A stretch of 32,219 nucleotides of DNA from Oxalobacteraceae bacterium UBA6704 (GTDB lineage: Bacteria; Pseudomonadota; Gammaproteobacteria; Burkholderiales; Burkholderiaceae_D). The notes under the pieces are model-generated. The model worked only from the letters and a program-made list of their open reading frames with translations. It was not told the origin of the DNA and made no database searches. The stretch spans positions 1 through 32,219 of the forward strand of contig DKJA01000090.1 of assembly GCA_002454505.1 (NCBI GenBank). Reading direction: 5' to 3'. Positions 1 to 6,348 of the stretch are shown piece after piece (within the stretch, counting starts at the first letter, position 1; each line of letters starts with the position of its first letter). The translations under genes and the position numbers were made by a program.

Positions 1-283
1 CGCGGCGCAGCACGTCTTCGGAAAAAATGTCGCGGGCCAGCGTGCGCAGCACCGTTTCGCACAGCGCCGGCGTGGCAGCCGCCTGGCGCAGCATCGGCAG
101 CGCGGCGGCGAACTGCGCATCCATTTTCTGCTGCAGCTCGTTTGACGCCAGCATGCGCCGCGTGTGCCACTCGCCGTAAGTCGACATCACGCCGATGAAC
201 AGCGCGGTGCCGACGCACGACGACAGGAACATCGCGGCGAGGAAGCGCCAGAACATCCCGATATGCCAGGGCTGCGCGTGCAT
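1..283 (-). CDS. N-terminus of an unidentified membrane protein (partial)
   Basis: An open frame runs leftward from an ATG at 283 and leaves the window without a stop, giving 94 residues. Residues about 9-31 form one hydrophobic membrane segment. They are followed by a polar stretch (STYGEWHTRRMLASNELQQK) and then an amphipathic, Ala/Leu-rich region. A single N-terminal helix followed by a periplasmic-looking segment is typical of sensor kinases, diguanylate cyclases or chemoreceptors, but the output domain lies outside the window, so no family is assigned. It is transcribed away from the AI-2E-type gene at 445, and the 161 bases between them must hold both promoters. The frame is well supported by codon use; the function is not. 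Confidence 0.6.
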   Translation of the reverse strand, partial: MHAQPWHIGMFWRFLAAMFLSSCVGTALFIGVMSTYGEWHTRRMLASNELQQKMDAQFAAALPMLRQAAATPALCETVLRTLARDIFSEDVLRR

Positions 284-444
284 GGCTAGTCTTGTGTTGA
301 TGGATAAAGGCGGAATTATAGATTGCAGCTCAGCTGTGTGCGGCACCGTACGATATTGTCCGAAATTGTGATTTGGTGCTTAGAAACAATTGCTGGATGG
401 ACTATCATGCTTGGCTGATCGTCACTCTCTTTCATTGGAGCCGT

Positions 445-1503
445 ATGAAGCAATTCACGCTGCCGCAAACTTCGTTCCTGCTGCTGCTGGGCATCGTCAC
501 GCTGGCCTTCTTCTGGATCCTCGCGCCCTTCTCCGGCGCCGTGTTCTGGGGCGCGGTATTCGCCATCGTGTTCGCGCCGCTGCATTACCGGATCATGCAC
601 GCCACCAGGAACCGGCCCAATGTGGCCGCGCTGATCTCGCTGCTGCTGATCATCCTGATGGTGATCTTCCCGATGACGCTGATCACCGCGTCGCTGGTCG
701 AACAGGCGGCCGGCATCTACGACATGATCAACAAGGGGCAGATCGACTTCGCCGGTACCTTCGGGCGTGTCATCCACGGCCTGCCGGGCTGGGCCGTGTC
801 GCTGCTGGAACGCTTCGAGCTGACCGACCTGGCGTCGCTGCAGGAGAAACTGACGGCCGGTGCCGCCCAGATCAGCCAGAGCATCGCCAAGTACGCGATC
901 AACTTCGGCAGCGCCTCGCTGGACTTCCTCGTCAGCGTCACGGTGATGCTGTACCTGCTGTACTTCCTGTTCCGCGACGGCCGCACGCTGTCGGCCCGCA
1001 TCCGCCGCGCCATTCCGCTGAGCGAGCGTTATAAGCGGCCCCTGTTCGACAAATTCATCACCGTCATCCGCGCCACCGTCAAGGGCAATGTGCTGGTCGC
1101 CATGGCGCAGGGCGCACTGGGCGGGCTGGCGTTCTGGTTCCTCGATGTGCCGGGCCCGCTGCTGTGGGGCGTGGTGATGGCTTTCCTGTCGCTGCTGCCG
1201 GCCGTGGGCGCGGCGATCATCTGGGGGCCGGTGGCCATCTACTTCCTGATCACGGGTTCGATCTGGCAGGGCGTCGCGCTGCTGGTGTTCGGCGTGCTGG
1301 TGATCGGCCTGGTCGACAACCTGCTGCGCCCCCTGCTGGTCGGCAAGGACACCAAGCTGCCGGACTACATCGTGCTGCTGTCCACCATCGGCGGCATGGC
1401 GCTGTTCGGGCTGAGCGGCTTCGTCATCGGCCCCGTCGTCGCGGCGCTGTTCATCGCCACGTGGGACCTGTTTGCCGAAGCGGAGGAGTTTCATCATGAC
1501 TAA
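445..1503 (+). CDS. AI-2E/PerM-family membrane protein
   Basis: The product is a polytopic inner-membrane protein of 352 residues, of the AI-2E transporter superfamily (PerM/YdiK/TqsA type). Members export autoinducer-2 or other solutes, or act as ion antiporters; the substrate here cannot be read from sequence. Visible features are paired N-terminal hydrophobic segments (about residues 8-50), a membrane hairpin near 60-85, a long amphipathic soluble segment (about 90-150), and a dense C-terminal membrane bundle. That bundle contains the family-typical LLPAVGA and DNLLRPLLVGK motifs. I chose the ATG at 445 because TTGGAG sits just upstream. An in-frame GTG at 373 would add 24 residues without helping the alignment. 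The stop overlaps the start of the following broken hydratase gene by 8 bases, so the two were probably translated together. Confidence 0.85.
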   Translation: MKQFTLPQTSFLLLLGIVTLAFFWILAPFSGAVFWGAVFAIVFAPLHYRIMHATRNRPNVAALISLLLIILMVIFPMTLITASLVEQAAGIYDMINKGQIDFAGTFGRVIHGLPGWAVSLLERFELTDLASLQEKLTAGAAQISQSIAKYAINFGSASLDFLVSVTVMLYLLYFLFRDGRTLSARIRRAIPLSERYKRPLFDKFITVIRATVKGNVLVAMAQGALGGLAFWFLDVPGPLLWGVVMAFLSLLPAVGAAIIWGPVAIYFLITGSIWQGVALLVFGVLVIGLVDNLLRPLLVGKDTKLPDYIVLLSTIGGMALFGLSGFVIGPVVAALFIATWDLFAEAEEFHHD

Positions 1504-2283
1504 GCTTGAATCGATCGCCGGCGCCTTCCGCGCCGCGCGCCTGGCCGCCAGCCCGCTGCCGGCATATCCGGCCGGTGCCGTGCCTGCCACGCTGGCCGAA
1601 GCGTATGCGATCCAGCGCGCTGCCATTGCGGCGTGGCCGGATCGGGTGGCCGGCTGGAAGGTCGCGGCCATCGCGCCGCAGTGGCGCGACGCTTATCCCG
1701 GCGAGCGGGTGTATGGGCGGTGTTTGCGAAGGCGCTGTTCGTGACTTCCGAAGGCGCGGTCGACTTCCCTGTCATCCGCGGTGGCTACGCGGCGGCGGAA
1801 GCGGAATTCGCACTGCGACTGAGTGACGATTTCCCCGTCGATCGTGGGTTCGAGACCGTTGAAGAGCTGGAGCCTTATGTCGCCGCCGTGCATGCAGCCA
1901 TAGAAATGGCGGGCAGCCCGCTGCCAACTTTGAGCGCGCTCGGCCCGGGCGCCGTCGTCAGCGACTTCGGCAACAACACCGGCCTCGTCGTCGGCCCCGA
2001 GCTGGCCGATTTCTTCGCGCGCCAGCCGTCCGACTGGCCAGCCGAAGCCGATGTCAACGGCACACTGGCCGGTACCGGCAGCGCCGACCGCATCCCCGGC
2101 GGCCCGCTCGCCGCACTGCTCTTCCTCGCCAACGCGCTCGTCGCCGAAGGCGCCACGCTGCGCCCCGGCGACTGGATCTCCACTGGCGCCAGTACCGGCG
2201 TCCACCCGGTCGCCATCAGCGACACCGTCCACGTACGCTTCGACGGCAAGCCTGCCATCGCGCTGCGCATCGTCGCCGCCTGA
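1496..2283 (+). pseudogene. 2-keto-4-pentenoate hydratase-like gene, frameshifted
   Basis: Two reading frames together encode one hydratase of the fumarylacetoacetate-hydrolase superfamily (MhpD-like, metal-dependent addition of water to 2-hydroxypentadienoate-type substrates). The first frame starts at 1496 (MTKLESIAGAFRAARLAA) and reads to GWKVAAIAPQWRDAYPGERVYG. It then becomes nonsense and stops at 1744. From about 1718 the protein continues in the +2 frame as VFAKALFVTSEGAVDFPVIR and runs to the stop at 2283, including AEAEFAL and the C-terminal GDWISTGASTGVHP motif. Restoring one C in GGGC(C)GGTG at 1717-1719 gives the family-like YGPVFAK. It is therefore either a recent single-base deletion or a sequencing error in a short C/G run. 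The rest of the gene is intact, with no other stops. Confidence 0.8.
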
Positions 2284-2297
2284 ACTACAGCCGAGCC

Positions 2298-2343
2298 CGT
2301 GTCCACTTTTCACCCCATGGTGTCAGGCACCGACATTGACACA
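2298..2343. repeat. Palindromic module with GGTGTCAGGCACC core
   Basis: A module bounded by CGTGTCCA on the left and TTGACACA on the right carries a near-palindrome, GGTGTCAGGCACCGAC. The 32 bases at 2318-2349 match 5135-5166 with only two differences, so this is a dispersed repeat and not chance. It lies just downstream of the broken hydratase gene, at the left of a 302-base gene-free stretch (2284-2585) made largely of such modules. No protein-coding signal was seen in that stretch. Confidence 0.75.
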
Positions 2344-2379
2344 AGCTCGACACTAACCCGGGCGGCTCCTGAGGCTGAG

Positions 2380-2559
2380 TTCGTGTCCAACCTTGGGGTC
2401 AACCCTGTTTTTGGACACGGACTCGACAGCACGACAACCGATCTCATGCACCGAACATAGAAAGTCGAGAACGTTTCAGCCTGGACCTGATACCGCTGCG
2501 GCGGGAATACCGTTGTGCTCGTGTCCAAAAAGAGGGTTGACCCCAAGGTTGGACACGAA
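2380..2559. repeat. Pair of 40-base inverted modules around a 100-base spacer
   Basis: Arm 2380-2419 and arm 2520-2559 are inverted copies of each other, 40 bases long with a single mismatch. Each arm is itself a module bounded by CGTGTCCA and TGGACACG around the core CTTGGGGTCAACCC. The 100 bases between the arms contain nothing I recognise. The arrangement looks like a composite REP/BIME-type or MITE-like element between two convergent genes (the hydratase and the MFS permease). It could also act as a transcription barrier, because the arms could pair in RNA. Confidence 0.8.
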
Positions 2560-2585
2560 CTCTGCTGTAAGCACCTTCCCTCTTT

Positions 2586-3755
2586 CTAGCCTTCCTCCCG
2601 CCGCCAGCACACGCCAACAATCAAGGCAGCCACCGCCAGTAGCGCCATTCCTGTGACGCCGACAGCGCGCCACCCGGCGCTGTGCCAGGCCAGCACGCCC
2701 AGCCAGGTGCCGGTGGCACCGCCGGCAAACGTCAGCACCATGTAGACGGTATTCAGGCGGGCACGTGCCGCCGGATCGAGCCTGAAGATGCGGGCCTGGT
2801 TGGCGATCTGGCCGGCCTGGTTGCCGAAGTCGAGCAGGTTGACGCCAACGATCAACGCCAGCACGGACCAGTTGCCGGCCGTGGCGAACAGCGCGAAGCC
2901 GATGGCCGCTGCGCCGATGCCGACAGCGTTGATGGCATCGGCGCCATACCGATCCGCCAGTCTGCCGGCATATGGCGCCAGCATCGCACCGGCCAGCCCC
3001 CACAGCCCGAACAGGCCCGCCTGTGCCGAGCCGAAGCCGAATGGCGGCCCGGCCAGGTGGAACGCCAGCGTGGCCCAGAATGCGGAGAAGGCGCCGAATA
3101 CCGTGGCGCCCAGTGCCGCCGACAACCGCAGTCCCGGCCAGCGCACCAGCAATCCCGGTAACGATGCGATCAGCTGCCGATACGGCATCCGCTCGCGTGG
3201 CGGCGGCGGTGCCGGCAAGAACCGCGGCAGCACGAACAGCACGGCCGCATTGAGCACGGCCGCCAGCACATACGAGACACGCCAGCTGCCGCTCCATTGC
3301 GCCACGCTGCCCGACACCGTGCGCGACAGCAGGATGCCGAGGATGATCCCCGTCTGCATCGTGGCCACCGTGCGTCCGGCCCCCGCCTGTCCGCCTGCCG
3401 CGACAGCCAGCGGCACGAGCACTTGCGGCACCACCGAAGCCAGCGAAATGGCAAATGCCGCAAAGGCCAGCCAGCCGATGCCGGGACTGCACGCGGCGGC
3501 AAGCAAGGCCACGCAGGCCCCGGCCAGCAGCGTTTGCAGCAGCCGCCGCGCGCCGGCATGGTCGGCCAGCGGCACGATCAGCAGGATGCCGGCCGCATAG
3601 CCGGCCTGCGCGGCCGAGGCCACCCAGCCGGCCTGGTTCTCCGCCAGCGCGAAGTCGGCGGCAATCGCCGCCAGCAGCGGCTGGCAAAGGTAGACGTTGG
3701 CGACCGTGATGCCGGCCGCCGCGGCCATCACGGCCAGGTTGCGCCGCGCGGTCAT
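2586..3755 (-). CDS. MFS transporter (drug/metabolite efflux type)
   Basis: This is a 389-residue major facilitator with about 12 hydrophobic segments covering most of its length. The N-terminus reads MTARRNLAVMAAAAGITVAN, followed by VYLCQPLLAAIAADFALAEN, a typical first helix and periplasmic loop of small proton-driven efflux permeases. The loop PLADHAGARRLLQTLL, between helices 2 and 3, takes the place of the usual MFS G-x3-DR-x-GRR motif, and RLADRYGADAINAVG is its echo in the second half. No substrate can be assigned. It is the last gene of a three-gene minus-strand run, ABC ATPase then RidA-like lipoprotein then this permease. The gap to the lipoprotein stop is 25 bases. The gene ends against the inverted palindromic modules at 2380-2559, which separate it from the convergent hydratase pseudogene. 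Confidence 0.85.
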   Translation of the reverse strand: MTARRNLAVMAAAAGITVANVYLCQPLLAAIAADFALAENQAGWVASAAQAGYAAGILLIVPLADHAGARRLLQTLLAGACVALLAAACSPGIGWLAFAAFAISLASVVPQVLVPLAVAAGGQAGAGRTVATMQTGIILGILLSRTVSGSVAQWSGSWRVSYVLAAVLNAAVLFVLPRFLPAPPPPRERMPYRQLIASLPGLLVRWPGLRLSAALGATVFGAFSAFWATLAFHLAGPPFGFGSAQAGLFGLWGLAGAMLAPYAGRLADRYGADAINAVGIGAAAIGFALFATAGNWSVLALIVGVNLLDFGNQAGQIANQARIFRLDPAARARLNTVYMVLTFAGGATGTWLGVLAWHSAGWRAVGVTGMALLAVAALIVGVCWRREEG

Positions 3756-3780
3756 GGCCGACAGTGGCCCGGCTTGCCCC

Positions 3781-4293
3781 TCATCGGCGCGGCTGCCCGG
3801 CCGGGCGCACCGCGTTCACTTCGATCTCCACCAGCATGCCGGGCCGGCCCAGCGAGGCGACCGTCACCACGGTGCGTGCCGGCAGCTTGCCGCCCGTCGC
3901 CGCGCCGAAGTAGCGCGTGTAACCGCGGCCGAAGCCGGCCAGGTCGGCCAGCTGGCCCGGCGCCGGGGCCACCAGGAACACCTGCAGCTTGACCACGTCC
4001 GCCATCGTCAGCCCCGCCTCGTCGAGCGCGGCCGAAATCTTCTTCAGCACGCTGGCCGTCTGCGCCTCCGTGTCGCCCCAGTAGGCCGGGCTGAATTCGG
4101 CGGCCTTGCTGTCGGCCGGTACCGGCGTGTTCCCGCTGACGAAGATCAGCGACGATGCGCCGGCGATTTCCACGGCCTTCGACGTGACGGCACCGGCCGG
4201 ATTCGGATAGCGGGTCACGTCGGCACCGGGCGCCGTCTGGCAGCCGGCCAGCATGGAGAGGCTTGCAAGGGACAGCAGTACGCGTTGGATCAT
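3781..4293 (-). CDS. RidA-family lipoprotein
   Basis: The 170-residue product has a lipoprotein signal (hydrophobic residues 5-14, lipobox LAGC with Cys18) followed by a complete RidA/YjgF/UK114 domain. RidA enzymes hydrolyse reactive enamine/imine intermediates in the cytosol. The catalytic arginine of the family corresponds to Arg140 in KLPARTVVTV, and the downstream hydrophobic strand MLVEIEVNAV closes the fold. The domain start reads SLIFVSGNTPVPAD, a variant of the usual ISGQ motif. The export signal is unusual for this family and suggests a periplasmic, membrane-anchored form that cannot serve cytosolic pyridoxal-enzyme chemistry. The start at 4293 is supported by GAAAGG upstream. Spacing to the ABC ATPase stop is 24 bases, consistent with one operon. 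Confidence 0.88.
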   Translation of the reverse strand: MIQRVLLSLASLSMLAGCQTAPGADVTRYPNPAGAVTSKAVEIAGASSLIFVSGNTPVPADSKAAEFSPAYWGDTEAQTASVLKKISAALDEAGLTMADVVKLQVFLVAPAPGQLADLAGFGRGYTRYFGAATGGKLPARTVVTVASLGRPGMLVEIEVNAVRPAGQPRR

Positions 4294-4317
4294 GTAATCG
4301 CCTTTCGGGAGTAAAAG

Positions 4318-5058
4318 TCAGGTGGCTGCGGTGGCCACGAAGGTTTGCGCCAGCGGATGCACCGGCGCCGTGAAGAAGTGTTCCGGCGGCGCCTGCTCGA
4401 GGATTTCGCCGCCGGCCATGAACACGATGCGGTCGGCGACCTGCCGAGCAAAGCGCATCTCGTGCGTCACCACCAGCATCGTCATGCTTTCCGATGCCAG
4501 CTGCGTCATCACGGTCAGCACTTCGCCGACGAGCGCCGGATCCAGCGCGGACGTGGCTTCGTCGAACAGCATCACGCGGGGCTGCATGGCCAGCGCCCGC
4601 GCGATCGCCACGCGCTGCTGCTGGCCGCCGGACAGCTGCGCCGGATACTTGGCCGCATACTGGTGCATGCCGACCCGCTCCAGCAGGCCGATGGCCCGCT
4701 CTTCGGCCTCGGCGCGCGACAGACCGAGTACCGCGCGTGGCCCGGCCATCACATTGCCCAGCACGGACAGGTGCTGCCACAGGTTGAAGCTCGGGAACAC
4801 CATGCCCACGCGGGCCCGCAGGCCGGCCAGCTTGGCCTCGGGATCGTGCCCGTCGAAGCTCTCGCCATCGACGGTCAGGAAGCCGCCCTGGTGCCGTTCC
4901 AGCTGGTTCACCACGCGCAGCAGCGTGCTCTTGCCGGCGCCGGAAGGACCGATCAATGCGATCACCTGGCCTTCGTCCACGCGCAGCGACACGTCGTTCA
5001 GCACCGTCGTCGCGCCATAGGTCTTGACGATGCCATCGAGTTCGATGATCGGGTTCAT
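4318..5058 (-). CDS. Amino-acid-type ABC transporter ATP-binding protein (orphan)
   Basis: The product is a 246-residue ATPase of the polar-amino-acid uptake class (GlnQ/HisP/ArtP-like). Visible are Walker A GPSGAGKST (37-45), signature LSGGQQQR (142-149), Walker B VMLFDEATSALD (162-173) and the H-loop VVTHEMRFARQVADR. The Q-loop reads VFPSFNLW, so the usual glutamine is a proline at about residue 89. No permease or binding-protein gene lies beside it. The start is uncertain: ATGs at 5124, 5091 and 5058 are all in frame and none has a good ribosome site. I chose 5058 because family members begin a few residues before the IIELDGIVKTYG strand. The 5124 option begins three bases from the palindromic repeat cluster. 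Confidence 0.85.
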   Translation of the reverse strand: MNPIIELDGIVKTYGATTVLNDVSLRVDEGQVIALIGPSGAGKSTLLRVVNQLERHQGGFLTVDGESFDGHDPEAKLAGLRARVGMVFPSFNLWQHLSVLGNVMAGPRAVLGLSRAEAEERAIGLLERVGMHQYAAKYPAQLSGGQQQRVAIARALAMQPRVMLFDEATSALDPALVGEVLTVMTQLASESMTMLVVTHEMRFARQVADRIVFMAGGEILEQAPPEHFFTAPVHPLAQTFVATAAT

Positions 5059-5127
5059 CGGCGCCCGCAGCGTCTTCTGCGGCGCCTTCATCGACAGCCG
5101 GCTGAGGAAGGGTTCGAGTTTCATTAG

Positions 5128-5222
5128 CGTACCGTGGTGTCAGACACCGACATGGACACAAGCTCGGCCGTGATACAGCGGAGGCCGTGTCCGAGTCGGT
5201 GTCTGACACCAAGGTGGACACG
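5128..5222. repeat. Palindromic module pair with GGTGTCAGACACC cores
   Basis: GGTGTCAGACACCGAC at 5136-5151 and its exact inverse GTCGGTGTCTGACACC at 5195-5210 form a 16-base inverted repeat. Each copy also contains the perfect palindrome GGTGTC-A-GACACC. The right module (5186-5222) keeps the CGTGTCC...TGGACACG frame seen at 2380-2559, while the left module has lost its left end. The cluster sits between divergent genes, immediately upstream of the ABC ATPase and about 80 bases before lysR. Confidence 0.78.
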
Positions 5223-5246
5223 AACTGGGCCGCAGGCGTCGCTGCC

Positions 5247-5275
5247 TTGCGCAGTGATAGCGGCCACGTCACAAT
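5247..5275 (+). promoter_or_regulatory. Possible sigma70 promoter for lysR
   Basis: TTGCGC and CACAAT are separated by 17 bases and lie 30 bases before the lysR start. AGGAA at 5293-5297 is a reasonable ribosome site for the ATG at 5305. The hexamers are only moderate matches, so this is a weak prediction. Confidence 0.3.
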
Positions 5276-5304
5276 GAGGGCCCCACCGGCTCAGGAATGC
5301 TCCC

Positions 5305-6189
5305 ATGTTTGAAATCAGCCAGCTCCGCTGCTTCGTTGCCGTGGCCGAGGAATTGCACTTCGGCCGGGCGGCCGAGCGGCTGAACATGACGCAGCCGCCG
5401 CTGAGCCGGCAGATCCGGCTGCTGGAGCACCATGTCGGCGCGCAGCTGCTGGAGCGGAACAGCCGCAATGTGCGGTTGACGGCGGCCGGCCGGGCGTTCT
5501 TCCCGGAAGCGGCGCGCATCCTGCGCATGGCGGAAGAGGCGGCGTTTGCCGCGCGGCGGGCGGCCAAGGGCGAACAGGGCTCGCTGGCCATCGGTTTTAC
5601 GTCGGCATCCGGCTACGGCCTGCTGCCGGAAGTCGTCGGCCGGTTGCGCGAGCGGCTGCCGGATGTATCGCTCACTCTCAAGGAGCTGGTCAGCACCGTG
5701 CAGGTCGAGGCGTTGAACGCCGGCCAGCTGGACATCGGCCTGATGCGCCCCCACCCCGTTAACAACGAGCTGGAAAGCGTGCTGGTGGCGACCGAGTCGC
5801 TGATGCTGGCGATCCACGAGCGCGAGGCGGACCAGTGGCCGCTCGAACCCACGCTCGCCTGCCTGCATGGCAAACCGTTCGTGATGTACTCGCCGCACGA
5901 GGCCCGCCCCTTCTACCAGATGCTGACGGAACGCTTCGCCCGAGCCGGTGTCGTACCGGACGTCATCGAGCACATCGGCCAGATCCACACGATGCTGGCC
6001 CTGGTGCGCGCCGGCATGGGCGCGGCGCTGATCGCCGAGGGCTCGTCGCGCCTGAAATTCGACGGCATCGTCATGCGCAAGATGGCCACCGAACCCGTCC
6101 ACATGGTGTGTACTTACCGGCGCGATAACGACAATCCCGTGCTGCAGCTATTCAAGAACGAAATCCTTCCCACCTTCCGCGAAGCCTGA
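5305..6189 (+). CDS. LysR-family transcriptional regulator of the gud genes
   Basis: The 294-residue protein has the LysR layout. An N-terminal winged helix-turn-helix (residues 1-60) contains LRCFVAVAEELHFGRAAERL and MTQPPLSRQIRLLE. A linker helix and a two-lobed periplasmic-binding-like effector domain (about 90-294) follow. It belongs to the branch with CatR/BenM-like N-termini, which usually bind small carboxylates. It lies upstream of and in the same direction as gudP-gudD, with a 159-base gap. That gap holds an 11-5-11 palindrome with a T-N11-A core placed correctly for LysR activation, so the likely job is induction of gudPD by glucarate, galactarate or a pathway intermediate. The inducer is inferred. 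It is not CbbR; the Calvin operon is over 20 kb away. Confidence 0.88.
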   Translation: MFEISQLRCFVAVAEELHFGRAAERLNMTQPPLSRQIRLLEHHVGAQLLERNSRNVRLTAAGRAFFPEAARILRMAEEAAFAARRAAKGEQGSLAIGFTSASGYGLLPEVVGRLRERLPDVSLTLKELVSTVQVEALNAGQLDIGLMRPHPVNNELESVLVATESLMLAIHEREADQWPLEPTLACLHGKPFVMYSPHEARPFYQMLTERFARAGVVPDVIEHIGQIHTMLALVRAGMGAALIAEGSSRLKFDGIVMRKMATEPVHMVCTYRRDNDNPVLQLFKNEILPTFREA

Positions 6190-6195
6190 ATCCCC

Positions 6196-6222
6196 CAATC
6201 GATTCACTATTTGAATTGATTG
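6196..6222. promoter_or_regulatory. Probable LysR operator upstream of gudP
   Basis: CAATCGATTCA (6196-6206) and TGAATTGATTG (6212-6222) form an 11-base inverted repeat with one mismatch around a 5-base spacer. The centre TTCACTATTTGAA is a T-N11-A LysR box. It lies about 63 bases upstream of the start site predicted from the promoter at 6237-6265, the classical position of the LysR recognition site. Confidence 0.6.
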
Positions 6223-6236
6223 CAACAGTGTTTGAT

Positions 6237-6265
6237 TTGTTGGCGCATCGATCCGCGCCTATGAT
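6237..6265 (+). promoter_or_regulatory. Sigma70-type promoter for gudPD
   Basis: TTGTTG (6237-6242) and TATGAT (6260-6265) are separated by exactly 17 bases. The predicted start near 6272 gives a leader of about 77 bases before gudP. The LysR-type palindrome sits directly upstream. Confidence 0.6.
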
Positions 6266-6338
6266 CGGATCACCGCCCGGGCCTTCCGGCCGGTCCAGCC
6301 GGAGCATACCGGTGCCGACAATAAAAATCGTCATTGAC

Positions 6339-6343
6339 AGGAG
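6339..6343 (+). promoter_or_regulatory. Ribosome binding site that sets the gudP start
   Basis: AGGAG lies 5 bases before the GTG at 6349. It excludes the in-frame TTG at 6334, which precedes the site, and so supports a GTG start for gudP. Confidence 0.7.
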
Positions 6344-6348
6344 ACACC

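Noticed and set aside
2298..2559. Reading the repeated modules as a CRISPR array.
   Set aside because: Repeats are inverted and not direct, differ in core, and the spacing is irregular; no cas gene is present.
5305..6189. Taking the LysR gene as CbbR, regulator of the Calvin operon.
   Set aside because: It lies over 20 kb from the cbb operon and is directly upstream of gudPD with a matching operator. CbbR is usually divergent from cbbL, which lies outside the window.
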